Source of the DNA: an uncultured Oleispira sp.
GTDB lineage: Bacteria; Pseudomonadota; Gammaproteobacteria; Pseudomonadales; Oceanobacteraceae
Assembly (NCBI GenBank): GCA_913019965.1
Contig: CAJVZR010000001.1
Coordinates: 62,001 to 126,000 of the forward strand
Length of the DNA: 64,000 nucleotides
Direction of reading: 5' to 3'
The notes below the pieces were generated by a model, which saw nothing but the letters and a program-made list of their open reading frames with translations, had not been told where the DNA came from and ran no database searches. Below are positions 32,253 to 43,028 of this stretch, one piece after another (the stretch's first letter is position 1; each line of letters starts with the position of its first letter). The position numbers and the translations under genes are program-made.

Positions 32253-33011
32253 ATGAAGCCTACTCTATTGATTACACTGTTTATTAGCATTACCTTCAGT
32301 TTATTAACCCCCCTATCCTCTTCAGCCAATGAGTTAGATAAACTATCCTATATCACTGAGTTTTATCCGCCGTATAACTTCAAAGATCAAAATCAACTTA
32401 AAGGCATTGCCGTCGATCTTTTGTTAGCCGCTACCAAGCATAGTTCGTCAAAGATTACATCTAATAGTATAAGGTCGTTCCCTTGGCCTAGAGCTTATCG
32501 TATGGCGGAAAAGGGGCCAAAAATTGTGCTCTTCTCAACGACTCGTACTGAGCAAAGAGAACCGTTATTCCATTGGGTCGGTCCTATTAGCCCAACTCGA
32601 ATAGTATTACTTGCAAAGAAAAGTAGCTCCATAAAAATTGAATCCACAGCAGATTTAAATAACTATACTATCGGAGCCATTATTGATGATATTGGGGATC
32701 AACTAGTAAAAAGTAATGGGGTAAAAAGTTCAAATATTAAGTATGTTCCAAACGCAGATTCGATCGCTAAAATGTTAAGTCTTGGCCGAATTCAACTGTG
32801 GGCGTATGAAGAAAATGTAGCCCGTTGGCTTATTAAAAAGGTAGGGTTAAAGAACGATGATTTTGAAACGGTTTACACATTAAATGAAAGCGATTTATAT
32901 TATGCCCTAAGTAAAGATATCGATATCAAAACCGTTAATTTATTACAGCAAGCGATCGATAAAGTTAAGGCCTCTGAAGAATTCACCGCCATTCAAAATA
33001 AATACCTTTAA
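32253..33011 (+). CDS. Periplasmic solute-binding protein, family 3-like
   Basis: Signal peptide; 'YITEFYPPYNFKDQNQLKGIAVDLLLAATK…STTRTEQREPLFHWVGPI'. Confidence 0.83.
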   Translation: MKPTLLITLFISITFSLLTPLSSSANELDKLSYITEFYPPYNFKDQNQLKGIAVDLLLAATKHSSSKITSNSIRSFPWPRAYRMAEKGPKIVLFSTTRTEQREPLFHWVGPISPTRIVLLAKKSSSIKIESTADLNNYTIGAIIDDIGDQLVKSNGVKSSNIKYVPNADSIAKMLSLGRIQLWAYEENVARWLIKKVGLKNDDFETVYTLNESDLYYALSKDIDIKTVNLLQQAIDKVKASEEFTAIQNKYL

Positions 33012-33018
33012 TGCTCAA

Positions 33019-34731
33019 TCATTTTTTCGAGAACTTCTGCAACTGTTTACCTATATGCTCAACCGCCTGATTAATCTCGGCCGCCATGGATAATAGCTGT
33101 TGAGTACTTTCATTCGTTGCGGTTGAGTCTTGATTTATTTTGTTATTATTTTGATTGATCTCTTCACTGATACTCGCCTGCTGCTTTGTTGCAGTAACAA
33201 TTTGTTGATTTTGTTCTTGAATTTCAGTAATTGATTGCCCAACCCATTCTATCATTTCGTTGGTTTCTAAGGCTTTGTTTTGGCTTATCTCAATGCATTT
33301 ATTACCTTCCTCTAAGGTATCCACAGCAAATTTAGCACCTCTTTGTAACTGCTCAATCATTTTATTAATTTCTTCTGTCGATTGCTGAGTACGACTTGCT
33401 AAAGTACGAACCTCATCAGCAACGACCGCAAAACCGCGACCTTGCTCGCCTGCTCTAGCAGCTTCTATCGCAGCATTTAAAGCCAGTAAGTTCGTTTGAT
33501 CTGCGATGTCACGAATCACATCTAGAACCCCTCCAATGTTTTGACTATCTGACTCTAGATCTTTCACCGCCTTAGAAGCATTTTCCATAGTTTTTGATAA
33601 GTTTTCCACAGAGCTAAGGTTGTCCTTAATCATCTCCTGCCCTAAGTCAGCCTGTTTATGAGTATTTTCTGAATTTAATGCAGTACTTGCAGTAATGCTG
33701 GACATCTCTTGTGTAGAAGACATCATCTCCCCCATCGCCGAGACAACTTGGCCAGTGACATCTTGTTGATGATGAGCATTCCCCTGAGTACTTTTTGTAA
33801 CGACTTCCATGGATTTTGTTGTTTCATATAACTGATTAACCTGCTCATTAATTTGACTTAATGTACTATCCAGATGAGCAATAAACTGATTAAACGCTTC
33901 CGCAATAACACCTATTTCATCTTTTGGATTATCAATTAAACGTTGTCCTAAATCCCCGTCCCCAGCTGCAATATCTTGTAATGCACTATGCACTTCTCGA
34001 AGACGATTAGAGATAAGACGACGGAACATAATAAACAGCATGCCGATGGTCGCTGACAAGGTGATCAGTACAATAGTTGCAATTGTAAAGTTAAGATCAA
34101 AGGCTTCTTGTATTTGCTTATCAATAGGAATTTGAACTTCTAATATCCCTCTGACATCCGTTAGTTTCCAGTCATTCTTGGGGGTATCAGGATGGGTATT
34201 ATGACAGTTAACACAACCCTGCTGCGTCATCGTATCAGCAAGCGCGACTCTAACGACTTCCTTACCTTCAATCGTAGCCGTTTCAAAATAGGTCTCTTTA
34301 CTATTGTTATTTAATGACCGCCAAGCTTCTTCTGCAAAAGAATCGAGTATGCGAGACGTTCTATTCGGAAAAGGATAAGGGCTATAGAGTTTTAAACTTA
34401 TAATGTTTTGATCTGAAAATACTTTGCTAATATCGTGAATAAATGTGGCAGGTAGCGGAATCGTATTATCTTGACCTTTATGTACATAATGAGGTCTGAT
34501 TTCATTTCCCGCTAAAACTTTTTTAATGATGTTTTTTGTGTAATAGCCCCTTATCGCCTTATATTGCTTGACCGTATCTTCACCGGTCGAAATAGCACTA
34601 TTAACCATATTATTATGAGTAACCACCGGCACATAGAATATAAGCATGGCCAATACAAAGATAAAAACAACCATGAGTGGTGCAAATAATTTGGTACTTA
34701 GCTTACCTATATAACGAATAGCCATAATCAT
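33019..34731 (-). CDS. Methyl-accepting chemotaxis protein with DUF3365/Tll0287-like heme-binding sensor domain
   Basis: Periplasmic '[30 protein letters not shown]'; HAMP; signalling hairpin '[39 protein letters not shown]'. Confidence 0.93.
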   Translation of the reverse strand: MIMAIRYIGKLSTKLFAPLMVVFIFVLAMLIFYVPVVTHNNMVNSAISTGEDTVKQYKAIRGYYTKNIIKKVLAGNEIRPHYVHKGQDNTIPLPATFIHDISKVFSDQNIISLKLYSPYPFPNRTSRILDSFAEEAWRSLNNNSKETYFETATIEGKEVVRVALADTMTQQGCVNCHNTHPDTPKNDWKLTDVRGILEVQIPIDKQIQEAFDLNFTIATIVLITLSATIGMLFIMFRRLISNRLREVHSALQDIAAGDGDLGQRLIDNPKDEIGVIAEAFNQFIAHLDSTLSQINEQVNQLYETTKSMEVVTKSTQGNAHHQQDVTGQVVSAMGEMMSSTQEMSSITASTALNSENTHKQADLGQEMIKDNLSSVENLSKTMENASKAVKDLESDSQNIGGVLDVIRDIADQTNLLALNAAIEAARAGEQGRGFAVVADEVRTLASRTQQSTEEINKMIEQLQRGAKFAVDTLEEGNKCIEISQNKALETNEMIEWVGQSITEIQEQNQQIVTATKQQASISEEINQNNNKINQDSTATNESTQQLLSMAAEINQAVEHIGKQLQKFSKK

Positions 34732-34841
34732 ACGCCATAAGTTGATAGTTACTTATTAAGTGTAGATTAATGTTCCGAGATCTAAAACGGTAGGAAAATT
34801 ACATATAAATTGATATGCAACTTTCCTTTATTTCTTATGGT

Positions 34842-36248
34842 TTATGCCGCTCGTTGACGCAGCGAAAAAGATAAGACAACTAACCCTGCCACAATTCCCG
34901 GCAAACCTTCATACACCGCCGACTGCCACCCCATTGCACGCCAAAGTATCGCGACCGATAAACCAACGATTACAGCGGCAATACTTAGCAATTGACTCGG
35001 CTTTCTACCTAGGCATAAGAAGATAAGCAAAGGGGCAAATGCGCTGGCTAGCCCTGACCAAGCCATAATGACTAAACTGAATACACTTTGTTCATTCACC
35101 AAGGCCCAGCATAAAGCAGCACAGGCAATACCAACCGTCGCTAATTTGATGAATAACGGGCGCTCAACTTTTGCCGGTAACAGATCGTGAGTAATCGCCG
35201 CCGAGCAACTCAATACCAAAGAATCAGCCGTCGACATAGTGGCCGCAAAAATACCCGCTAATACCAGCCCTACTAATATCGGTGGAAAAAGTTGTTGTGC
35301 CATCACAGGCAGAGCTAGCTCAGCATCAAAACTGCTGCTTTCGCCGAGATAAATGCGCGATAATAACCCAACAGCCGTTGCCATCATGTAAAAGACAACA
35401 AACCACAGGTAATAATAGAATCTCGCTTTCCGCATCGCACCAAGATCATTCAAAGTCATGAAACGCACCATTATGTGGGGCTGACCAATTACAGAAAAGC
35501 CTGCAAATAACCAACTCAGGGCAAACAATATTCCCCCAGCCAAACCTGGAAGCGCTAAATCTTGCGGGAACCAATCAAGGAAGCCATCAACACCTTGCAT
35601 TTGTATTACGGCCTCTCCGATCCCCCCTAATGAATAGGTCGCAACAATCATCAATAATCCCATCGCTAAGATCATCACAGTCGATTGTGCTGCATCCGTC
35701 CAAATAGATGCGCGAATCCCCCCTGCGAAGCAATACAAGGTCACTAATACGGCCCCCAGTACGGCGCCCGCCCAGGTTGGCCAATCAAAAAGCACATGCA
35801 AAGCTTTACTGCCCGCCACCAGCTGAGCACTGGCATAGGCTAATAAGAAAATTAGAGAAATAATACCGATAAGACGCTGTAAGCGATTATTGTCTGCGCC
35901 ATACCAACCACTAAGCACACCCGCATAGCTCACCTCTCCGGTTCTTGAAGCGGCATCTTTCAAGCGAGCATGTACAAACATTGAAGATAGAAAATCACCG
36001 ACAATCCAGCCGATCATTAACCAAATAGATGCCAGCCCTGTTGCATAGGTATAACCGATAACCCCAATGAACATGTAGCCGCTATTATTGGTGGCTACCG
36101 CAGATAGCCCAACCAGCCAAGGTTTCACCGAACCACTGGCCAGATAATAATCTTGCGCTGTCCCGCGACTTTTCCAAACAGATGATAGCCCAATCAAGGT
36201 AAAGCCGAGTAAGAACGCAATAAAGGAAATAATCATAATCCGAACCAC
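34842..36248 (-). CDS. Sodium:solute symporter (PutP-like)
   Basis: 13-TM-like SSS protein; 'GWIVGDFLSSMFVHARLKDAA', 'STADSLVLSCSAAITHDL'. Confidence 0.88.
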   Translation of the reverse strand: MVRIMIISFIAFLLGFTLIGLSSVWKSRGTAQDYYLASGSVKPWLVGLSAVATNNSGYMFIGVIGYTYATGLASIWLMIGWIVGDFLSSMFVHARLKDAASRTGEVSYAGVLSGWYGADNNRLQRLIGIISLIFLLAYASAQLVAGSKALHVLFDWPTWAGAVLGAVLVTLYCFAGGIRASIWTDAAQSTVMILAMGLLMIVATYSLGGIGEAVIQMQGVDGFLDWFPQDLALPGLAGGILFALSWLFAGFSVIGQPHIMVRFMTLNDLGAMRKARFYYYLWFVVFYMMATAVGLLSRIYLGESSSFDAELALPVMAQQLFPPILVGLVLAGIFAATMSTADSLVLSCSAAITHDLLPAKVERPLFIKLATVGIACAALCWALVNEQSVFSLVIMAWSGLASAFAPLLIFLCLGRKPSQLLSIAAVIVGLSVAILWRAMGWQSAVYEGLPGIVAGLVVLSFSLRQRAA

Positions 36249-36373
36249 CCCATAACAATCTGTTCATTGAGCAGTTGCATTCGTTGCTTGTTCATCTTTC
36301 ATCCTTATTATTATTTTATTACTACGAATGATTGTATGGCAGTGGCTTAACCATTACAAAGGCCCTACTTCAA

Positions 36374-36427
36374 ACAGATGCTTTAGTTAATACAGATGCT
36401 TTAGTTTAAACAGGTGCTCTAGTTAAA
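36374..36427. repeat. 18-bp tandem repeat, 3 copies
   Basis: ACAGATGCTTTAGTTAAT / ACAGATGCTTTAGTTTAA / ACAGGTGCTCTAGTTAAA, with a degenerate partial unit following. Confidence 0.85.
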
Positions 36428-36664
36428 AGAGACGCTTTGGAGGTGAGGATTATCAACGCACACTTCTAATACCGAAATATCACTGAGAATAATCAAGGCT
36501 TCTGTACCTTTAAGGTCGACCTTCATACATTCATCGCGATTTTCATTGAGCTGAGTATCTAAGCCTATGCACTCAATGATACTGCCAGACGTCATCGTCA
36601 GTTTAATCGGGTATTTAAACGTACAAACTATCTCGATGTAGTCATGCTGATCACAACTAATCAT
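36419..36664 (-). CDS. Rof (YaeO)-like Rho-binding antiterminator protein
   Basis: 'MISCDQHDYIEIVCTFKYPIKLTMTSGSIIECIGLDTQ…IILSDISVLEV' matches the Rof family pattern (CDxxDxxE…L.L..G……). Confidence 0.65.
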   Translation of the reverse strand: MISCDQHDYIEIVCTFKYPIKLTMTSGSIIECIGLDTQLNENRDECMKVDLKGTEALIILSDISVLEVCVDNPHLQSVSFN

Positions 36665-36665
36665 A

Positions 36666-37070
36666 TTATGCTCCCAATAAAGGTAGGTGCTTAATTTTAT
36701 GATAGCGCAATGTCATAGAAATACAGGCCTTTAATTCCGGCAATGGCAGCGCCTCAGAGACGTTTAGGACCATCTCTCTATTTCCCTCGTAGATGAAGGT
36801 ATCCCGATATACTTCTTTAAAAGTTTCAATCAGCCGTGTTTTGCAGTTGAAATAAAGCGATAAGGTATGCGGTGACTTTTCCTTCCAATCCAGCCTGAGC
36901 GGACTGCCTCCCATTGTTTGGTAGCTAGCTTCGTTCCATTTCAGGGTTTCAATTACTTCTCCCAAAGACTCTTCTTCAGCAACCGAATAAATCACACCAC
37001 GAACTTCAAGCAGTCGTGATTTGACCTCCTCAGGATAGCGATTGAACTTCACCATCACATCTTTATCCAT
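36666..37070 (-). CDS. DUF1801-like protein
   Basis: 'YPEEVKSRLLEVRGVIYSVAEEESLGEVIETLKWNEASYQT' DUF1801-like. Confidence 0.65.
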   Translation of the reverse strand: MDKDVMVKFNRYPEEVKSRLLEVRGVIYSVAEEESLGEVIETLKWNEASYQTMGGSPLRLDWKEKSPHTLSLYFNCKTRLIETFKEVYRDTFIYEGNREMVLNVSEALPLPELKACISMTLRYHKIKHLPLLGA

Positions 37071-37117
37071 GACCTTTCCCCACTAGCTATTAACCTAATC
37101 CCCTTATCATTGAATAA

Positions 37118-37702
37118 TTAGTTCAAACGCTCGCCCGGCAATATATAATTATCTGCACTCATCAGCTTTGCTTGAGAAATTTTATCCTCGGACTCTTCTT
37201 TAGTAAGAACTCCTTGCTCTACAAGCCAGTTAAACTTACCTATTTCATTCTCAAGCTCATTCTCTGGATTAATATCAGCATACCAATCTACAAGCTGAGC
37301 TTTCCTACGACCATTAAGCTCTTCTAATATTTTTCCATGGTTTTTATCTTGGATCACAAAGATATTGCCACGTTCAGACTTGTAAACCGAATATTTAATT
37401 GTTGAGAAAAACGCCCATGCAACACATGCTAAACCTATGACAATCCAAAACGATTTACCTGATAAAGGGGCTCCTGAATAAATGGCATATCCAAATTGAA
37501 ATATTCCCAGCGCACACCAAAGATAACCAACATTTCTCAGCCATTCATTTTGCTCTATTTGGATTGAAGATTTTTGAGGGAAGTCTGCATAATTGAAATC
37601 AGTATCGCCTGAGCCCGTTTTATCTTCATATGCAAAGTTAAAATGTTCTTTCTCAAAGGTGAATGTATGCTTAGTTGAATTTTTCTTTTGAATTATTTCC
37701 AT
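37118..37702 (-). CDS. Hypothetical membrane protein
   Basis: 194 aa ORF with two predicted TM segments ('GYLWCALGIFQFGYAIYSG', 'FWIVIGLACVAWAFFST'). Confidence 0.6.
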   Translation of the reverse strand: MEIIQKKNSTKHTFTFEKEHFNFAYEDKTGSGDTDFNYADFPQKSSIQIEQNEWLRNVGYLWCALGIFQFGYAIYSGAPLSGKSFWIVIGLACVAWAFFSTIKYSVYKSERGNIFVIQDKNHGKILEELNGRRKAQLVDWYADINPENELENEIGKFNWLVEQGVLTKEESEDKISQAKLMSADNYILPGERLN

Positions 37703-37970
37703 GGATTTACTTCCTTATATAGTACAACTTATTAATCCGTTAACAGGGTATGCTTGAGGAAATGCCCTTCTTTATAATCTGTGAAATATTAGACTTTCTT
37801 CAATTCTAGAGTATTAATGCGCCCCTACTGCGTAATTGCTGATATTACAATGAATAATTAGCAAAATCAAAAGGTAGACAGGCATAAGCGCAATTTAGGA
37901 TACTTAATTCAGCAACGTTTCATCATCACTAAACTGGCCCTATGTTAAAGGCATAATAGCTATATTAGGC

Positions 37971-39254
37971 TCACCACTTTCTATGTGTACCAACTCCTTG
38001 GCATTGCACAACAGGAATATCCGCCCACTTAGTCGTATAAGAAGGCGACTTATAATGCTGGCGCATAGCCCACTTTCGCACCACACCTTCCGCCCCTAAA
38101 AACAGAGTATTACGTCCATGCTCTAAGTTAGTTTTATCCAGCACCTGCATCACTTTATCAGATTGCCCCGACTGTCCCGAGTGAAACAAATCATATTGGT
38201 TGAAGCTGCGATCAAACACATCCATTAGCCCGACCCCAGCTTTTAAATAACGATGCCCTGGGGTAAAAATACTGTCTATGCCTCGCATCACTGCCGCCAC
38301 TATTTCACGACTGTCGTTGGTGGGATAAGCCGTTTGGCACACCGTGCTGCGGCTATGGTAATTGCCTTCGAAAGGCGAGGTATGCAAAAAGACATGAATC
38401 GATTGTGCAAGGGAGTTTTGTGCCCGCAGTTTTTCTGCTGCACGACTGGCGTAAACCGCCACCGCTTGTTTAATCGGCAACAGTTCAGTGAGTTTGTGGC
38501 CAAATGACCGCGTGCAATAAATTTGTTTTTTCGCAGGTGGTTGTTCTTCTAGTGGATAACAGGCAATGCCATTGAGTTCATTAATCGTGCGCTCTAAATT
38601 GACACTGACATCACGCCTGAGGGTTTTACTATCCGCTTGAGCTAGGTCATAAACCGTATGCACCTGGTATTTTTCTAGGCGCTTGGCTAAGCGAGAGCCG
38701 ATTCCCCATACCTTGGTTACCGGTAAGCGCTTTTGCAACCATTGCCATTTATGCGCTTCGTCTAATACACAAACACCCTTGCACTGGGGAATCGTTTTCG
38801 CCGCACGACTGGCCAGCTTACTCAAGGTTTTGGTCGGACCAATACCGACCCCAACAGGCATACGAATATCTTGCCAAAGTTTGTGCTTAATCTCTTGCCC
38901 ATACTCTTTTAAATCCCAGCCCATACCATCAAAGTTTAAAAACATTTCGTCGATGGAATACACCTCCACTTGAGGAGAAAATGCCTTTAGCGTCGACATC
39001 ACCCTGTGGCTAATATCTCCATATAAGGGATAATTACTGCTAAAAATCGCCACGTTATTTTGCTTTAACATGGCCTCCACTTTAAAAAACGGCTGCAAAT
39101 CTTCCAGCCCCAGCAACTTGGCTTCTTTCGAACGCGCGACAATAAAGCCATCGTTATTCGACAACACCACCACGGGCTTCCCTCTAAGCTCTGGACGAAA
39201 AATCTGCTCACAACTGGCATAACAACTGTTGCAATCGACTAACGCAAACATCAA
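37971..39254 (-). CDS. umuC: DNA polymerase V catalytic subunit UmuC
   Basis: '[44 protein letters not shown]', '[11 protein letters not shown]'. Confidence 0.96.
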   Translation of the reverse strand: MMFALVDCNSCYASCEQIFRPELRGKPVVVLSNNDGFIVARSKEAKLLGLEDLQPFFKVEAMLKQNNVAIFSSNYPLYGDISHRVMSTLKAFSPQVEVYSIDEMFLNFDGMGWDLKEYGQEIKHKLWQDIRMPVGVGIGPTKTLSKLASRAAKTIPQCKGVCVLDEAHKWQWLQKRLPVTKVWGIGSRLAKRLEKYQVHTVYDLAQADSKTLRRDVSVNLERTINELNGIACYPLEEQPPAKKQIYCTRSFGHKLTELLPIKQAVAVYASRAAEKLRAQNSLAQSIHVFLHTSPFEGNYHSRSTVCQTAYPTNDSREIVAAVMRGIDSIFTPGHRYLKAGVGLMDVFDRSFNQYDLFHSGQSGQSDKVMQVLDKTNLEHGRNTLFLGAEGVVRKWAMRQHYKSPSYTTKWADIPVVQCQGVGTHRKW

Positions 39255-39646
39255 CCCGACCAGTGATATCGAATAGAGGCTTTCACAACCCCTTCAATCA
39301 CCACGTCCTGCTCTTCCGATAATAAGATAGGCGCGTAGTCTTTATTGGCCGAAACCAAGCGTTTACCTTCCACATCAATTTGCTTACAGCACAATTCACC
39401 ATCTACCGCCGCAATCACCACATGGCCGCTTCTAGGAGTTAAAGAGCGATCAATAACCAGCAGGTCTTGGTCATAAATACCGACTCCCTGCATCGAATCT
39501 CCCGAAGCTCTGGCTAAATAGGTGGCCGCAGGATGCGAAATGAGATGCTCATCTAAGCTCAAGGCATCTTCTTTATAGTCTTCCGCAGGGCTAGGAAATC
39601 CCGCAGGCACGGCATCACCAAATAGAATAAGCTTCATCATATGCAC
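39251..39646 (-). CDS. umuD: UmuD translesion accessory protein
   Basis: Cleavage region '[13 protein letters not shown]', catalytic '[10 protein letters not shown]' Ser and 'DGELCCKQ' Lys; overlaps umuC by 4 bp. Confidence 0.95.
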   Translation of the reverse strand: MHMMKLILFGDAVPAGFPSPAEDYKEDALSLDEHLISHPAATYLARASGDSMQGVGIYDQDLLVIDRSLTPRSGHVVIAAVDGELCCKQIDVEGKRLVSANKDYAPILLSEEQDVVIEGVVKASIRYHWSG

Positions 39647-39674
39647 TCACTGGTTCTTGTGCTTAAACAAAGCA

Positions 39675-39690
39675 CTGTATATTTAAACAG
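39675..39690. promoter_or_regulatory. LexA (SOS) box
   Basis: CTGTATATTTAAACAG, exact CTGT-N8-ACAG, 29 bp upstream of umuD. Confidence 0.88.
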
Positions 39691-39781
39691 TATATGAGAT
39701 ATTTATAGCAAATGACAAGCGAGAAGCTCACAATAAAACAAGAACGAACAATAGACAGTTTATGTAAGAAGGAACGGAAGT

Positions 39782-40480
39782 ATGTGCGGCCGCTTTAATC
39801 TATCACTCACGCCAACTCAAGTACGCTACTTGGACGAACTGGGCAGCCCCTATCCTTATACTGACGAAGGCAATAGACAAGGTGACCTGCTAAACATTGC
39901 CCCCACAGAGATAGTGCCTGTTTTAGCCAACCAGCCTGTTCAACAAGGCTGGCTACAAGCTCGTTGGTGGTTAGTGCCAAACTGGTCTCATGGCCCAGAT
40001 AGCCAATTCGCTATGTTCAATGCCCGTTCAGAAACACTGCACAGCAGCCGAGCCTTTAAAAAACCGTTTGAATCACAACGCTGCATCATCCCTGCAACGT
40101 CTTATTTAGAATGGAGAAAAGTCACCGGCGGTAAAAAAGTAATGGAGCTGTATGACAAAGAGAAGCCTTTGTTATTCGCAGGCTTATGGGATCAATGGAT
40201 GACTGCGGATAACCAAGCGCTTTACTCTTGCACCATAGTCACCGCCCCTGCACATCACGCCATTGCTGATATACATAGCCGTATGCCGGTTATGCTAGAT
40301 TTGGAGGGGGCTAAAAAATGGTTAGCAACGAACAGTGCAAGAGAAGAGCTCAACCCGCTATTTGCGAGCTACCCGTTCAATATGAAACATAGAGAAGTGC
40401 AGCCCGAGATAGGTAATGCACGTAATAAAGTTAAACCTAAACCGATGGATTCAGCACCCGATCAGCCTAGGTTGTTCTAA
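39782..40480 (+). CDS. SRAP domain protein (YedK/HMCES family)
   Basis: 'MCGRFNLSLTP', 'RCIIPATSYLEW', 'HSRMPVMLD'. Confidence 0.95.
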   Translation: MCGRFNLSLTPTQVRYLDELGSPYPYTDEGNRQGDLLNIAPTEIVPVLANQPVQQGWLQARWWLVPNWSHGPDSQFAMFNARSETLHSSRAFKKPFESQRCIIPATSYLEWRKVTGGKKVMELYDKEKPLLFAGLWDQWMTADNQALYSCTIVTAPAHHAIADIHSRMPVMLDLEGAKKWLATNSAREELNPLFASYPFNMKHREVQPEIGNARNKVKPKPMDSAPDQPRLF

Positions 40481-40568
40481 TCAATAGAACGAATATTAAG
40501 CTTGCTTAATTAACTCTTTAATATCACCTAAAGCGCGACGCATTTCTTCGTTCAGCGATTTTAAACTA

Positions 40569-42275
40569 CTACAAATCAGATTTTAATAAAAACTGTATCG
40601 TAATCTTCGTCCCTTTATCGGGAACACTGGATACGCCAATTTTTCCATTGTATTTTTTCACTATCCCGTAAGAAATCGAAAGTCCCATACCGGTTCCTTC
40701 ACCGACCTCCTTAGTGGTATAAAAAGGATCAAAGATCAGCTTTATTTTCTCTTCTGGAATCCCACAGCCTGTATCAATTATATGGATAAATATGTGTTGC
40801 TCATTACTTTCTGTTTGTATTCGAATAATTCCGTCTGAATTTTCTGAGATCGCCTGCAGAGAATTCATAATAAGATTAAGGAACACCTGTCCTAGCTGAT
40901 TACGATTACTTTGGACGACGAAAGCATTAGCATTAAATTCTGTTGCGATTTGTACATTAACAGGAATTTCGTTTTTCAATAGAAGTAAGGTTGAAGTCAG
41001 TACTTCATGAACATCTACACTATGGATATTTTCTACATCCGGATGGCTGAAACTCTTCATATTTTTGACAATGTCGACTACTCTGGATATACCATCCTCG
41101 GTAGATTTTAGCAGACTTAAGGAGTCAGAGATGATAAATTCAAGGTCTTCCTCTTCTTCATATTGTTGAATACGCCCGAGGATTTTTTTGGCATCTCCAT
41201 CAACTTTCAACCCTGTTTCTACCAGAGATTTGTAATCTTTAATAAGGGTATGAAATGCTTCGTTATATTCCCCAAGTACATTAACATTCTGAAGTACAAA
41301 GGTAATCGGATTATTAATCTCGTGAGCAATGCCCGCAGCAAGCGTGCCTAAAGATGCCATTTTTTCAGAAGCAACCAACTTCACTTGTGCCTGTTTCAAT
41401 TGAATCAGTGAATTGGAAAGTGCAATTTCACCTTTCTTTCTAGATTCAACTTCACTTTTAAGGGCAACCTTTTCTTTATCAAGTTGACTAACCGTGCCCC
41501 TGAGTTTTTGCGTTCGATCCGCTATCTTTGTTTCAAGATCCTTATTAAAACCATCCAACTTTTTAATCGTATCAGTGGTTTTAACCATCATACGGTTCAT
41601 CGCCGTCTGCAATAACCCTAATTCATCTTTCGGGTTATCTGCCACCTTGATTGGCTTAAATTCAGGACTTTCGGTATCAATAGATTCTGCATGATGAGCA
41701 AGTTTTTCTAATGGTCGAGTCAGTAGCCAGTTGAAAACTACCGTCACCAGTATGATAAGCGCAATTGTCTTAATTATGGCATTTATTAGCAGTGTATATA
41801 GCCCTGACTTAATCTGTCCAAGAATAACAAAAGTATTTGAATATATCCTTACTTTACCGATATAGTTGGATAGATCATCCTCAATATAGTTCAGCTCAAA
41901 CTCATGCCAGAACAATCCCTCAGCACTAGCTTGCTCATCCTCGGCCTGGCTATTAGAAAAGTAAAGTGTCGATTCTCCCGGTATAGTAACTTCAATCCTA
42001 GTGATAAAAGGCAAGCGCATCATGCTTTCGGCCGTAATACTCAATTGATCATAGTTATATTCCCACAAATCAGCGGCTAATATGTCGTGAAAGGTGGCCT
42101 CTGAAGCGACGAGCATATGCTGAACAGCTCCTTTTGCACTATAATAGTCAATAGCTATATGAACTGAGGTTACAATCAGGGTCAATATAAAATAGATTGA
42201 TAAGACTGATCTGAGCAGACGTCTTGAAATTGAGTTTTCGACTGAATTAAAGTAACGTTTAAATATATTGATCAT
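40569..42275 (-). CDS. HAMP-domain sensor histidine kinase
   Basis: Two TM, HAMP, coiled coil, H-box 'AAGIAHEINNPITFV', 'DTGCGIPEEK', 'GTGMGLSIS'. Confidence 0.93.
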   Translation of the reverse strand: MINIFKRYFNSVENSISRRLLRSVLSIYFILTLIVTSVHIAIDYYSAKGAVQHMLVASEATFHDILAADLWEYNYDQLSITAESMMRLPFITRIEVTIPGESTLYFSNSQAEDEQASAEGLFWHEFELNYIEDDLSNYIGKVRIYSNTFVILGQIKSGLYTLLINAIIKTIALIILVTVVFNWLLTRPLEKLAHHAESIDTESPEFKPIKVADNPKDELGLLQTAMNRMMVKTTDTIKKLDGFNKDLETKIADRTQKLRGTVSQLDKEKVALKSEVESRKKGEIALSNSLIQLKQAQVKLVASEKMASLGTLAAGIAHEINNPITFVLQNVNVLGEYNEAFHTLIKDYKSLVETGLKVDGDAKKILGRIQQYEEEEDLEFIISDSLSLLKSTEDGISRVVDIVKNMKSFSHPDVENIHSVDVHEVLTSTLLLLKNEIPVNVQIATEFNANAFVVQSNRNQLGQVFLNLIMNSLQAISENSDGIIRIQTESNEQHIFIHIIDTGCGIPEEKIKLIFDPFYTTKEVGEGTGMGLSISYGIVKKYNGKIGVSSVPDKGTKITIQFLLKSDL

Positions 42276-42408
42276 AATAGCTAGATGTTAACTTAATATT
42301 CATTAAATCTAGCAGTAGACTGCATTGATTACCAATTAATGGCTATGAGCCATACTGTGTGTGGTACAGTACTTTGCCCTGCCATTGCATTGATATTCAA
42401 CACATCAC

Positions 42409-42873
42409 TTACTTAACGTTAATATTTGTCCCTATTAAATTTAGGTTGATACTAGAATTTTTCAACTGGGTATATTGAGCTATCAGGTCATGGGCCTCAG
42501 CCCCATTTGGTTTAGCTTTTTTTAATAGTTCCTTGACCCTATCATCTAATGATAAATAATCTTTGTTCTTATGACTGCCTAAAATTTGAAATCCCATTCT
42601 CCAGTTAGCAAACTCACGCTCAAACAATTTATCACTACTATAAATGACATCCATATTTTCATGCCGAGAATCATTAAGTAATTCTTGTTTCATGATTTCA
42701 ATTGAGTCTTGTGGACCTTCTAAAACCTGTAAAAATGCTCCATTGTCATACAGCAACAACCCCGTTAATTCCATGCGTTTATTCTTTTCTCTAGCACGCA
42801 TCATTAATACTCTCAGATCTTCGTCTGTAAAATATTGTTTTTCATTACTGATATAGGCAAATTGATGAAGCAT
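42409..42873 (-). CDS. BLUF-domain blue-light sensor protein
   Basis: 'QFAYISN', 'REKNKRMELTGLLLYDNGAFLQVLEGP', 'FANWRMGF'; the expected flavin-site Tyr, Asn and Gln appear present. Confidence 0.88.
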   Translation of the reverse strand: MLHQFAYISNEKQYFTDEDLRVLMMRAREKNKRMELTGLLLYDNGAFLQVLEGPQDSIEIMKQELLNDSRHENMDVIYSSDKLFEREFANWRMGFQILGSHKNKDYLSLDDRVKELLKKAKPNGAEAHDLIAQYTQLKNSSINLNLIGTNINVK

Positions 42874-43028
42874 GAGATACTCTCACTTAACTAAACGATA
42901 TAATTAGAAAAGACTACATAAGTATATCTCAGGATTCAAAAAATATTAGCAATATATTAAAACGTTACAGCCTATTTTTATCAAAAGCCTATTGCCTATT
43001 TGGTCGATGCTTACGTTAACGCATACAA

